A stretch of DNA of 64,000 nt from positions 3,534,001 through 3,598,000 of the forward strand of contig NZ_CP118158.1 in the NCBI RefSeq assembly GCF_028747785.1, given 5' to 3'. Under the pieces are notes generated by a model. That model saw only the letters and a program-made list of their open reading frames with translations. It was not told the DNA's origin and did not search any database. The DNA comes from Halosimplex aquaticum (GTDB lineage: Archaea > Halobacteriota > Halobacteria > Halobacteriales > Haloarculaceae). Shown piece by piece: positions 1 to 7,942 of the stretch. The translations under genes and the position numbers were made by a program. The stretch's first letter is position 1. Each line of letters starts with the position of its first letter.

Positions 1-94
1 CGTCGGTGGTGGACTTCTCGAGCGTCCAGATGTTGGCGATGCCGCCGGCGATGCTCACGTCGTCGCCACAGCCGTCGCATGGCTGGGTCGTCAT
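1..94 (-). CDS. Small zinc-finger protein, N-terminal part only
   Basis: The reading frame opens at an ATG at 94 and runs off the left edge, leaving 31 residues. They begin MTTQPCDGCG, so a CxxC knuckle sits at residues 6-9, followed by SIAGGIANIW. This matches, from memory, a family of roughly 60-residue haloarchaeal zinc-binding proteins (DUF7561-like) that carry a second CxxC near the C-terminus; that half lies outside the window. Function is unknown; DNA or protein binding through zinc is the usual guess. The gene diverges from the histidine kinase at 301. Confidence 0.6.
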   Translation of the reverse strand, partial: MTTQPCDGCGDDVSIAGGIANIWTLEKSTTD

Positions 95-300
95 ACCCGC
101 CGTAGGGCGGCCGCCGGGAAAAGCCGTGCGGGCGGACCGCGGGAGTATCGCCCGGGAGACCGCCTCGCGGTTCCGGTCTCGGCGTCGTCGGGCTCGGGTC
201 GCCAAGGCTCGGGCCGGCCGGGTCGCCGCGCTCGTTCGACCGACCCACGTACTTATGGCGCCCCAGCGGTAACCCGTTCTATCGTCTCGGAGCCCTTCAG

Positions 301-1842
301 ATGCACACCGCACCAACGGTCCTCTACGTCGGGCCGAACGCCCGCTCGGTCGCCGACGCGTGGGACGAATCGGGAGAGGAACTCGCCGTCGAGAGCGCGA
401 CGCCCCCGGTCGACGTCGCGGGGATGCTCGCCGACGGTCGGTACGACGCCGTCGTCTGCGACAGCGACGGCTCGTTCGACGGCCCCGCCGTCGTCGAAGC
501 CGTCCGCGAGTACTCGAAGGCCCTGCCGGTGTTCGTGCTCGCAGCCGACGACTCGTTCCCGCTCGCGACGGCCACGGAGTTCGGCGTCGCGACGTACCTG
601 CAGGTCGACGCGGACACCGACCGCGTCGCGACCCTCGAACGGCTCCGCCCCGCGGTCGAGCGGCGCCGGGAAGAGCGCCGCGAGTCGACCATGCTCGACT
701 CGCTACTGGAGAACGTGCCGCTGTCCATCTACATCAAGGACCGCCGGAGCCGTCACGTCCGCGTCAGCGACGGGGCGCTGGGGCTGAACGGGCCGCCGTA
801 CCTGGAGAGCCCGGACGGCAAGCGCCACCACACGCCGGCAGACCTGATCGGCAAGACCGACTGGGACCTCTACCCGCCGACGCTCTCGGAGGGGGCGGTC
901 GCGGACGACCGCCACGTCGTCGAGACCGGCGAGTCGATCGAGGACCGGATCGAACAGGCCTACGGCGACGACCTGGAAGAGACGTACGTGACGACCTCCA
1001 AGGCGCCCTGGCGGGACGAGCACGGGAACGTCCTCGGGATCGTCGGCGTGACCCGCGACGTGACCGACCGCAAGAAGTACGAGAAACAGCTCGAACGCCA
1101 GAACGAGCGCCTCGAACGGTTCGCGAGCGTCATCTCCCACGACCTGCGCAACCCGCTGGAGGTCGCGCTCGGCCGCCTGGAGTTCGCCCGCGCGGACGGC
1201 GACGAGGAGCACTTCGACGCCCTCGAGCGCTCGCTGTACCGCATCGACGACCTCATCGACGACGTGCTGACGCTCGCCCGCGAGGGCGAGACCGTCAGCG
1301 ACCCGGAGCCGACCGACCTCGCGTCCGTCGCGCGGGAGGCCTGGAAGGTCGTCGAGACGCCCGAGGCGTCGCTGGACGTGCGGACCGACGCGACGCTGCT
1401 CGCCGACGGCGGGCGCCTCCAGCAGCTGCTGGAGAACGTCTTCCGGAACGCTGTCGAGCACGGCTCGACAGGCCCTCCGTCGCACGCTCCGGAGGACGCC
1501 GTGGAGCACGGCTCCGCGAGTCACGCGAACGCTGACGCGTCTGCGGACCCGGGCGAACGCGCCGGCCCGGGCGTGACCGTCACCGTCGGCGACCTCGACG
1601 GCAGGCAGGGATTTTTCGTCGCCGACGACGGCCCGGGCATCCCCGAGGGCGACCGCGACAGCGTCTTCGACTCGGGCTACTCCACCAGCGACGACGGGAC
1701 CGGTCTCGGGCTGAGCATCGTCCGGACCATCGCCGAGGCCCACGGCTGGGAAGTCGACGTGACCGAGAGCGAGCGCTCCCGCGGGGCGCGCTTCGAGTTC
1801 GGCGAGGTCGGCGACGCCGCGTCCCGTCGCTCCGAGGAGTGA
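301..1842 (+). CDS. PAS-domain sensor histidine kinase with receiver-like N-terminus
   Basis: A 513-residue cytoplasmic signalling kinase without membrane segments. Residues 1-125 resemble a receiver fold (TVLYVGPN...) but the acidic pocket is poorly kept, so this part is probably a degenerate receiver. Residues 138-260 form a PAS/PAC domain ending TRDVTDRKKYEKQ. The H-box is at about 278-284 (SHDLRNP), the N-box at about 379-387 (LLENVFRNAVEHG), and the G-boxes read DDGPGIP and GTGLGLSIV. It should autophosphorylate on the H-box histidine and pass phosphate to a response regulator; none is adjacent, so the partner is unknown. A 16-residue repeated insert interrupts the ATPase domain just after the N-box. 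Confidence 0.93.
   Translation: MHTAPTVLYVGPNARSVADAWDESGEELAVESATPPVDVAGMLADGRYDAVVCDSDGSFDGPAVVEAVREYSKALPVFVLAADDSFPLATATEFGVATYLQVDADTDRVATLERLRPAVERRREERRESTMLDSLLENVPLSIYIKDRRSRHVRVSDGALGLNGPPYLESPDGKRHHTPADLIGKTDWDLYPPTLSEGAVADDRHVVETGESIEDRIEQAYGDDLEETYVTTSKAPWRDEHGNVLGIVGVTRDVTDRKKYEKQLERQNERLERFASVISHDLRNPLEVALGRLEFARADGDEEHFDALERSLYRIDDLIDDVLTLAREGETVSDPEPTDLASVAREAWKVVETPEASLDVRTDATLLADGGRLQQLLENVFRNAVEHGSTGPPSHAPEDAVEHGSASHANADASADPGERAGPGVTVTVGDLDGRQGFFVADDGPGIPEGDRDSVFDSGYSTSDDGTGLGLSIVRTIAEAHGWEVDVTESERSRGARFEFGEVGDAASRRSEE
1450..1515 (+). repeat. In-frame AVEHGS duplication in kinase N-box
   Basis: The six residues AVEHGS (384-389) occur again at 400-405, a 48-nt period, with Pro/Ser/His-rich sequence between them and an Ala/Asp-rich stretch after the second copy. 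The DNA is also repeated (GTCGAGCACGGCTC versus GTGGAGCACGGCTC). The insert lies between the N-box helix and the strand before the G1 box, where the ATP-lid loop can tolerate extra residues. Confidence 0.75.
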
Positions 1843-1882
1843 TCGGGGTCGCGCTTTTCCGCCTCGGCCGCCAACGACGGGT

Positions 1883-2746
1883 ATGGAGGTGCACTGCGAG
1901 GGGTGTGCCGGCTGTTGCCTCGACTGGCGAGCGCTCGCCCCCGACGATTTCGACCACGGCCACGAGCGCCGCGGCCGCTACCGGCCGCTGGACGACGTCG
2001 ACAACCTCGTCCCGCTGTCGTGCGACGAGGTGCGCGCGTTCCTCGCGGCCGGCCACGCCGACGCCATGGTCGCTCGTCTCTTCCGCATCGAGGACGGCCC
2101 GAGCGTGACCGTCGGCGGCGTCGACGTCGCCGCCGTCCGCGGCCGCCCCGCCTTCCTCGTCGGCCTGGCGAAGGTGCCCAAACCGGTCGCGCCCTTCGAC
2201 TCGGACCCGCAGTGGCTCCCGAGCTGCGTCTTCCTCGACCCCGAGACCCTCCAGTGTCGCATCCACGGGGAAGAGGCCTACCCGCAGACCTGTTCGACGT
2301 ACCCCGGTGACAACCTCGCGCTGGACGCCGAGACCGAATGCGAGCGCGTCGAGCGGGCTCACGGCGGCGACCGCCTCGTCGACGACGACCCGCCGGCCGA
2401 CTCGGATCCGGTTATCGGCCCCGGGGCGGTCGGGTCGCGCGTGTTCGTCCACCCCGACGCCGACCGCATCGAGGACGCCGTCGGCCGGCTCGCCACGGGC
2501 GAGGCGACGCGGGCCGACCACGCCGAGTTCGTCGCCGTCGCCGCCGCCTCTAGCCCCGGGACGCTCGCCGTCAACGACGACCGCTACGAGCAGGCGCACG
2601 AACGCGCGCTGGACGCCGACTCCTGGGTCGACGGGGCGATCGCCGAGTGGAGCGAGCGCGCCGCGAGCGACGAATCGGCCGACCCCGAGACGGCCGCCAC
2701 GGTCGAAGAGGGGCGCGGCGCGCCAGCGACGCCGGGCTGGGAGTGA
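1883..2746 (+). CDS. YkgJ-family cysteine cluster protein
   Basis: A 287-residue protein with the cysteine pattern of the YkgJ/FliB-like family: Cys5, Cys8, Cys11 and Cys12 at the N-terminus (CEGCAGCC), a middle Cys in SCVFLD, and CRIHGEEAYPQTCSTYP. These cysteines probably bind zinc or an iron-sulfur cluster. Substrate and reaction are not established for this family. The acidic C-terminal 60 residues are low in complexity. The ATG at 1883 directly precedes the first cysteine motif, which fixes the start. It is co-directional with, and 40 nt after, the histidine kinase, so they may be co-transcribed. Confidence 0.85.
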   Translation: MEVHCEGCAGCCLDWRALAPDDFDHGHERRGRYRPLDDVDNLVPLSCDEVRAFLAAGHADAMVARLFRIEDGPSVTVGGVDVAAVRGRPAFLVGLAKVPKPVAPFDSDPQWLPSCVFLDPETLQCRIHGEEAYPQTCSTYPGDNLALDAETECERVERAHGGDRLVDDDPPADSDPVIGPGAVGSRVFVHPDADRIEDAVGRLATGEATRADHAEFVAVAAASSPGTLAVNDDRYEQAHERALDADSWVDGAIAEWSERAASDESADPETAATVEEGRGAPATPGWE

Positions 2747-2861
2747 CGGTCGGCCCGCGGAGAGGAAGCGTCTCCGCGGCGACGCGTCGGCCACGCGGTC
2801 GAGACGGTCGCGTCGCTGTCGCTGGTCGTCCTCTAGAGGAGCACAGAAGGCATCGTCGGAA

Positions 2862-3032
2862 TTACGAATTTATCTCCTTGAACTGGTCGAGCAGCTCCTC
2901 GGTCGACTCGTCGCTCTCGTACTCGACCTCCCCGCGGTACTCCGTCCGACGGTCGTCCTCGCTCACGTCCACTTCGCTGTTCTTCCGCTCCCGCCGTTCA
3001 TGCTCCACTTCGTCGTATGCACCCATAGACAT
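2862..3032 (-). CDS. DUF5786 family small acidic protein
   Basis: A 56-residue protein starting MSMGAYDEVEHERRE and ending LLDQFKEINS. The MGAYDE start, the DRTEYRG-like centre and the LLDQFKEI end match the haloarchaeal DUF5786 family (from memory). No known function; highly charged, with no membrane segment. An ATG six nt further in (MGAYDE) is an alternative start. The gene is alone on the minus strand between two plus-strand genes. Confidence 0.85.
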   Translation of the reverse strand: MSMGAYDEVEHERRERKNSEVDVSEDDRRTEYRGEVEYESDESTEELLDQFKEINS

Positions 3033-3278
3033 TGTGTACCACACCCACACTTGTGAGTTAACACCTATCAATCTAACGGTCAGTGCGAATGTCCACGGAG
3101 CGGGCCGGATACCAACGATATCGACGGGATCCGACGGATCGTCAGCGGCCGTCCGGCGGACGGCCGACGATCGGGTGGGAGACAGACGAGAGCGGGCGGC
3201 AGTCAGACGGCGGGCCGTCGGCGGACGGCGGCGCAGAGAGTTCGAACAGTGTATACGACTGGCGGTCCGGTCTCCGGT

Positions 3279-4280
3279 ATGGCCGGACCGGTTCGCTTTC
3301 GGCGGTCGACCGAGCGCTGGGACGAGGAGCGCGTGCGCCGCCAGCTCCTCGCCCCGCTCGACGACCGCTTCGGCGCCCGACTGACGACGCCGAAGATCGA
3401 CGTCCCGCAGGGGTACACCGCCCGTCGGCTCGAGATGGACAACGGCGACCTCGCGCTGTTCGCCTGGACCGACCGCGACGCCTTCTGGCTCGGCAACACG
3501 GTCACCCCGGAGGTCCTCTGGCGCACCGACAAGGAGACCTTCGACGAGGCGCCGTTCGACATCGCCCGCTGGGCCCAGCGCGAGCTCACCTACGACCTCG
3601 AACGCCAGGCCCCCTGGCTCGCCGCATACGAGTACGTCGCGTGGTTCTTCCTCCCCGTCCTCTTCTCGAAGGACGGCCGCGAGACCACCCGCGCGTTCTT
3701 CGACCGCGACGCCGCTGGCTTCCCCGACGCCACCCGCGAGGACGGCCTCGAATTCTACGAGCGGTTCCTCTCGACCGGCGTCCTCGACGACCACCGCTAC
3801 ACCATGGCCGCCAAGCTCGGCACCAGCGAACGCAACGAGTTCAACCGCATGCGCGCCACCATGGGCGAGTTCAACGCCGCCAAGCTGCTGGCCGACGCCG
3901 GCATCCCGTTCGTCCCCGAGTCCGAACGCGACTCCGGGCACGCCCTCGACTTCGCCGTCGAGACGCCCGGCGGCGAGCGCCTCGTCGAGGTCACTCGCCC
4001 GATGCCACCGCGCGACCGCAACGCCGGCACCGCCATCGCCGCCCTCCGCCGGACGGTCGACTCGAAGACCCGCGACCAGCTCGCCATCCACGACGACGCC
4101 GTCCTCTTCGTCGACTGCACCTCCTTCCGCGACGACGAGTGGAACCCCATCCGCGCCGAGCGCCCCTCGCTCGGCTACGAACCCACCGTCGTCTTCCGCT
4201 GCCGCCCCAGCGGCCGCTGCGAGGGCTACCGCCACGGCGACGTCCCCCTCGACCTCGACGACGGCATCGAGTGGCTCTGA
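3279..4280 (+). CDS. DUF5784 family protein
   Basis: A 333-residue soluble protein. The start MAGPVRFRR is taken at 3279 because the upstream in-frame codons look non-coding. The sequence matches the haloarchaeal DUF5784 family as I remember it (RRLEMDNGDLALFAW, WFLPVLFSKDGRETTRAFF). Residues 215-270 contain a block reading GHALDFAV...RLVEVTRP, which resembles the strand-turn-strand core of restriction-endonuclease-like folds with D and E in the right order; a nuclease role is only a suggestion. It is a single-gene unit. Confidence 0.75.
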   Translation: MAGPVRFRRSTERWDEERVRRQLLAPLDDRFGARLTTPKIDVPQGYTARRLEMDNGDLALFAWTDRDAFWLGNTVTPEVLWRTDKETFDEAPFDIARWAQRELTYDLERQAPWLAAYEYVAWFFLPVLFSKDGRETTRAFFDRDAAGFPDATREDGLEFYERFLSTGVLDDHRYTMAAKLGTSERNEFNRMRATMGEFNAAKLLADAGIPFVPESERDSGHALDFAVETPGGERLVEVTRPMPPRDRNAGTAIAALRRTVDSKTRDQLAIHDDAVLFVDCTSFRDDEWNPIRAERPSLGYEPTVVFRCRPSGRCEGYRHGDVPLDLDDGIEWL

Positions 4281-4607
4281 CCGGGGGAACTTTTGCGGTG
4301 GCGCGCGCTGCCGAGCGTGCCGAACGACGGTGAGGCCGTGAGGCGTAGCCGTGCGAGGGATGAGAAGCGCAGCCTGCGAGCATCGCAATCGGCTGGGGAG
4401 GCACGTGGCTGTCTGCGGTGCTGTGCTGGACGGGTGCTGTTGCGGTTCCTGGTGGACTGAAAGGGCGAGGCGCGCTCGCGCTTGTGCAGTCGTCTGAGCG
4501 GCCCCTACCCGAGCGGAGCGAGGGTATGTCGCTCAGCGACCGCGAGCGCGCCGAGGGCTTTCGACGTCTACTGTCGATCGCAGTCGCTCTGGAACGATCT
4601 TCACTAC

Positions 4608-4682
4608 CGGCGGGATTTGAACCGGAATCAGACGTGCCCGCTCACTCCGTTCGCTGTGCGCGACTGATAGGGTTCAAATCCC
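4608..4682. repeat. Degenerate foldback with T-arm-like ends
   Basis: GGGATTTGAACC at about 4612-4623 is mirrored by GGTTCAAATCCC at 4671-4682, so the arms are inverted copies of each other. Both match the T-arm of tRNA-Asp at 4895. The intervening sequence carries a weaker internal foldback. This looks like a decayed tRNA 3'-end pair rather than a functional tRNA. Confidence 0.55.
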
Positions 4683-4755
4683 TTCTCGAGGTCGTTTCGC
4701 TGCTCACGGTAGCGAGCACACGCTACGCGGTGCTCGCGGAATTGTTCGCAGCAGA

Positions 4756-4824
4756 AAGCGCCCGAGGCGGGATTTGAACCCGATGTCAGACCTCACTGCG
4801 TTCGGTCTGACGTGGTTCAAACCC
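4756..4824. repeat. 27-nt copy of tRNA-Asp 3' end in a hairpin
   Basis: 4756-4782 is identical over 27 nt to 4892-4918, which covers the discriminator base, acceptor 3' strand and T-arm of tRNA-Asp. It is followed by an exact 8-bp inverted repeat (GTCAGACC ... GGTCTGAC) and then GGTTCAAACCC, a near-mirror of the T-arm. The copy lacks an anticodon arm and D-arm, so it is not a tRNA gene. It has the form of an attachment-site remnant or a short tRNA-derived repeat. Confidence 0.7.
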
Positions 4825-4838
4825 AGTACGGCGCACAT

Positions 4839-4888
4839 CGAACTCAAAACGCGGCGCGATGAAACGCGCCGCTCTTCAGTTGAGTTCG
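4839..4888. repeat. Strong two-stem hairpin beside tRNA-Asp
   Basis: CGAACTCAA (4839-4847) pairs with TTGAGTTCG (4880-4888), and inside it GCGGCGCG (4851-4858) pairs with CGCGCCGC (4865-4872), all without mismatch. It starts 7 nt beyond the 3' end of the tRNA gene on the minus strand, so it could act in 3' processing or termination, or it may be a leftover of the repeated tRNA-like units. Confidence 0.65.
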
Positions 4889-4894
4889 AAGAAG

Positions 4895-4967
4895 CGCCCG
4901 AGGCGGGATTTGAACCCGCGTCACGACCGTGACAGGGTCGTATGATGGGCCACTACACCACCCGGGC
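4895..4967 (-). tRNA. tRNA-Asp (anticodon GTC)
   Basis: Read on the minus strand, the 73-nt gene has a 7-bp acceptor stem (GCCCGGG with CUCGGGC, one G-U pair), a D-arm starting UGGUGUAGUGG, an anticodon loop CUGUCAC with GTC in the centre, and a T-arm GCGGGUUCAAAUCCCGC. The discriminator base is G and CCA is not encoded. There is no intron. A TATA-like CTTAAAT lies about 30 nt upstream. Confidence 0.97.
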
Positions 4968-4994
4968 ACGCATTCATCGCTTTGCCGGAGTTGG

Positions 4995-5001
4995 ATTTAA
5001 G
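4995..5001 (-). promoter_or_regulatory. TATA-like element for tRNA-Asp
   Basis: CTTAAAT on the minus strand ends 28 nt before the first tRNA base, the usual archaeal spacing between TATA box and transcription start. Confidence 0.5.
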
Positions 5002-5237
5002 ACTTTCCAAACGAGTGCCCTGTGCTACGGCGGACCAACCCACTCGTTACTATCTCTGGATCGACCAGTCGCCGTGGATCTGACGGCCCACTGGCAATCC
5101 GCAACCATAGTGGTACGAACGAATGCATATCACGACTACATATCACAACTGATAACGTCAACGGAACTTACTTGCGTGGCGAAGTCCCTTATCTCAGGTA
5201 GCGGAGTTACGTCGAAGCCAACTCCGGGGACATCGCA

Positions 5238-5843
5238 ATGAGCACGAGACCGGACGCTAACAGGGAAGACACAGAGATGCCGTCGAACGTATTGGTACTT
5301 GCTCCCTCCGTGGGTGGGCAGGAATCCGAGGTCTGCAGCGAGCTCCTACACGGAACGGCGGGCCGTGATCACGGACTGTTGGTCACGTGCATGGAAACGC
5401 CCGCGGAGCGACTCGCAGCCTGGACCGGTCACGAGCACGCCGAACCGAACGAGGCGACGGTCGTCGACGTCGAGACGGCGGCCCGGTCGACCGCGGCTGC
5501 GTCCGGCGAGACCCTCACACCGACGAACGCCGTCGTCGAAGTGGTCCCCGCGGAGGCGGACCTCGTCGACCTCGGCGAGACTATCGACCGCCACCTGGCG
5601 CGACTGAGCGCTGACGGCGAGACGGCCGTCTGCGTTCACTCGGTGAGCGACCTGCTTCAGCGCGCCGACGAGCGGAGCGTGTTCAAGTTCCTCGAGGTCC
5701 TGACGAGCAGCGTCGACCGCGCGGACGCGGTCGCCCACTACCACATGAATCCGGACGTCCACGACGCCGAAACGATCCGGACGTTCGAGGTCCTCTTCGA
5801 CAGCGTCGTCGACCTCCGAACGGCCAGCGTCAGCGGTGAATGA
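5238..5843 (+). CDS. DUF7504 family protein (KaiC/RecA-like, inactive P-loop)
   Basis: A 201-residue haloarchaeal protein. It opens with a beta strand plus loop (VLVLAPSVGGQE) where KaiC-like ATPases carry their P-loop, but lacks GKT/S, so ATP hydrolysis is unlikely. The block AVCVHSVSDLLQ...FKFLEVLTSSV...ADAVAHYHMNP matches, from memory, DUF7504. These genes often sit beside receiver/HalX regulators and are thought to be sensory adaptors. That is the case here: the HalX gene starts inside the last codons of this one (GTGAATGA), suggesting coupled translation. Confidence 0.8.
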   Translation: MSTRPDANREDTEMPSNVLVLAPSVGGQESEVCSELLHGTAGRDHGLLVTCMETPAERLAAWTGHEHAEPNEATVVDVETAARSTAAASGETLTPTNAVVEVVPAEADLVDLGETIDRHLARLSADGETAVCVHSVSDLLQRADERSVFKFLEVLTSSVDRADAVAHYHMNPDVHDAETIRTFEVLFDSVVDLRTASVSGE

Positions 5844-6465
5844 CTACTCCGGAAGAGTGACTCACGAACAGATGAACACAGACGAAACCAGTCGAGCCGG
5901 GTCGAGCGGGTCCGAGCACTCCCGCGAGGAGACGCCGACTGCGGTCGTGCTCGTGGCCGACAGCGACCCCGCCGTCACCGACGAGATAGCGGCCGTGCTC
6001 TGGGACAACTACACCGTCCGCTCGGCCTACGAGAGCGCCGACGTACTGGCGAGCCTCGACTCCGACGTGAGCGTCGCGCTGCTCGACCCCGATATCCCGG
6101 GCCTCTCCATGCGGCGCGTCCTCGAACGCGTGCGCACCGACGCAGCCGACTGCCAGGTCGCCGCGCTCACCGACGAGGCGCTCGACGTGGAGTCGACCGC
6201 CTTCGACGACTACCTCGTCAAGCCGGTCGCCGACGACCTCCTCGAAGACACCGTCGACCGACTCAGCCGCCGGGCGACCTACCGGACGACGCTCGAAGCG
6301 TACTACCGAGCGGCGAGCGAACGGGCCGACGCCGAGGAGGGCGAACGGGCCGACCTCGACCGCCGACTGGCCGAACTCGACGAGCGACTCGACGACGTGG
6401 TCCGCAGCCTCGACAGCGACGACGCTTACGACGCCGCGCTGCGCGAACTAGACGTCGACCCCTGA
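5836..6465 (+). CDS. HalX-type response regulator
   Basis: A 209-residue protein: receiver domain at about 34-145 with acidic residues in VLVADSDP, a phospho-acceptor Asp in ALLDPDIPG, and the lysine of DYLVKPV; then a HalX helical domain (YRTTLEAYYRAASERADAE...) ending in a coiled coil. HalX proteins are presumed output regulators in haloarchaeal two-component signalling; no DNA-binding motif is evident. The GTG at 5836 overlaps the preceding stop; an ATG at 5872 (MNTDETS) is an alternative start that would leave a 28-nt gap. It is the likely partner of the DUF7504 protein. Confidence 0.9.
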   Translation: MNDYSGRVTHEQMNTDETSRAGSSGSEHSREETPTAVVLVADSDPAVTDEIAAVLWDNYTVRSAYESADVLASLDSDVSVALLDPDIPGLSMRRVLERVRTDAADCQVAALTDEALDVESTAFDDYLVKPVADDLLEDTVDRLSRRATYRTTLEAYYRAASERADAEEGERADLDRRLAELDERLDDVVRSLDSDDAYDAALRELDVDP

Positions 6466-6623
6466 AACGGTCCCGTCCCCGACCGTCCGTCTCCCCAGAA
6501 CGATTCCCGGTTCCGGTCTCACGCGACCTCGAGCGCGCCGGCTTTGCATCGCAAGCCCGAGCGCTTTGCGGGCAGCGGTCCGAGCGCCTGTACGGCGCGG
6601 TCCGCGCGCCGGGGTCCGACACA

Positions 6624-6887
6624 ATGAGCTTCCTGAAACTCACCGACGAAACCTGGCTCGACCTCACGGTGAACTTCATCCCGATCGGTATCCTGGCCTT
6701 TCTCGACGTGATGTTCTGGGTGTACAACCCCTGGGGATGGGACCTGTGGTTCGTCTTCTGGATGCACGTGCTCACGTTCATACCGCTCGTGCTCCTGACG
6801 ATCCTCACCTACGTCAGCGGGCGGATCATCCAGCGGGACGAGCGCCGGGCGGAATCGGTCACCGAGGCCGACGCGGAGAAGTCCTGA
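6624..6887 (+). CDS. DUF6684 (cox-cluster-like) membrane protein
   Basis: An 87-residue protein starting MSFLKLTDETWLDLTVNF. It has two membrane segments (about 17-37 and 43-65) and a charged C-terminal tail. The TWLD(L/I)TVN start and two-helix plan match haloarchaeal DUF6684 proteins, often found near cytochrome oxidase genes. No oxidase genes are present here, so the role is unknown. Confidence 0.7.
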   Translation: MSFLKLTDETWLDLTVNFIPIGILAFLDVMFWVYNPWGWDLWFVFWMHVLTFIPLVLLTILTYVSGRIIQRDERRAESVTEADAEKS

Positions 6888-6999
6888 ACGATGCCGTCTC
6901 GACAGTCGCCGGGCCGCTCGCGCCCGCCTCGGGATAACTCAAACCCGGGTTTGAACGTTCGCCGTCTTTTGAGGGACGGGGTGTGACCTTTCTGTACGG

Positions 7000-7236
7000 A
7001 TGAGCGCTCCGACCCCTCCCCTCCGCGAACTCGCCCGCGCCCTCGCCGACGTCGTCGGCGTCGCGGAGCGCCTGGCCTTCTGGGCCGGTATCGCCCTCCC
7101 CTGCGTCCACCTGCCGCTGCTCGCGCTCCGCGGGTTCTCCCCGGAGACGATGCCGCTGCTCGCCGCTCTCTGGACGATTCACGGGGTCGCGCTCCTCGCC
7201 GGACGGGGCCACCTCTCCGACGGCCCGAACCGTTGA
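7000..7236 (+). CDS. Small two-helix membrane protein, unknown
   Basis: A 78-residue protein with two hydrophobic segments (about 26-44 and 51-68) joined by a short loop and little else. I do not recognise the family. A TTTTGAGG element lies about 30 nt before the ATG, which supports it as a real leaderless gene. Confidence 0.55.
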   Translation: MSAPTPPLRELARALADVVGVAERLAFWAGIALPCVHLPLLALRGFSPETMPLLAALWTIHGVALLAGRGHLSDGPNR

Positions 7237-7318
7237 ATCGAAACCCCGCCGCCGATCTGACTCCTTCTCCGCCGACCCGATAGTTCGACGACGCCCCGAC
7301 CGGCCGCGGAGCGGTCGA

Positions 7319-7326
7319 TTTATCTC
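7319..7326 (+). promoter_or_regulatory. TATA box of the PUA-domain gene
   Basis: TTTATCTC begins exactly 30 nt before the ATG at 7349, the leaderless spacing repeated across this window. Confidence 0.55.
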
Positions 7327-7348
7327 CCGTCACGGCCCACGTCGAGAC

Positions 7349-7843
7349 ATGAACGTCAAGTCGCGCCACCACCTCCGCGCCGACGCCGTGGCGGAGATCG
7401 AAGACGCCCTCGACGAGCGGCTGGGCGTCTCGCTCGACGCCGATAGCTTCGAGAAGGTCGAGTTCGACGACAGCGACTGGAACGTCGTCCTCGTCGACGG
7501 CGAGCCCCACGTCCTCTACGTGGAGAACGACGCCGGCGACGACGAACCGTTCCTGACGGTCCAGGGCGCCAACGCCTACCCGCCCGAGCGGAACGTCGTC
7601 ACGGTCGACGCCGGCGCGATCTCCTTCGTCTCCGACGGCGCCGACGTGATGCGCCCCGGCATCGTCGAGGCTGACGACGGCATCGAAGCGGGCGACCTCG
7701 TCGCCATCAACGAGGAGGGCCACGGGAAGTTCCTCGCCATCGGCCGCGCGAAGACCGGCGGCGACGACATGGTCGGCGACTCCGGCAAGGTCGTCGAGTC
7801 CATCCACCACGTGGGCGACGACCTGTTCGAGTTCTCCGTCTGA
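7349..7843 (+). CDS. PUA-domain RNA-binding protein
   Basis: A 164-residue protein. Residues 1-75 form an alpha/beta N-terminal domain; residues 80-155 are a PUA domain (VVTVDAGAISFVSDGADVMRPGIV ... GDLVAINEEGHGKFLAIGRA). It matches the archaeal PUA proteins related to the C-terminal part of tRNA-guanine transglycosylase and to MCT-1-like factors. It is likely to bind tRNA or rRNA. No catalytic domain is attached. A TATA element 30 nt upstream supports the start. Confidence 0.88.
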   Translation: MNVKSRHHLRADAVAEIEDALDERLGVSLDADSFEKVEFDDSDWNVVLVDGEPHVLYVENDAGDDEPFLTVQGANAYPPERNVVTVDAGAISFVSDGADVMRPGIVEADDGIEAGDLVAINEEGHGKFLAIGRAKTGGDDMVGDSGKVVESIHHVGDDLFEFSV

Positions 7844-7942
7844 GAGCGCGGGTGGAGCGAGCGTTTCGATCCGAAAAAGTGGTCGTCCGAGGGCCTGTTC
7901 GAATTCTCCGTCTGAACGGTCGAGCGCTCGTTCGGCGCCGGT

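Larger units (their letters stand above)
4281..4894. other. Gene-poor, tRNA-derived intergenic region
   Basis: About 610 nt with no credible protein gene. The left part (4281-4600) shows nothing recognisable. From about 4606 on it holds two degenerate foldback units built around tRNA T-arm sequence, then a perfect-stem hairpin next to tRNA-Asp; each is listed separately. Open frames crossing this region have non-haloarchaeal composition and are not called. Confidence 0.6.

Noticed and set aside
4756..4830. A second tRNA gene next to tRNA-Asp
   Set aside because: Only the acceptor 3' strand and T-arm are present; the D-arm, anticodon arm and 5' acceptor strand are missing.
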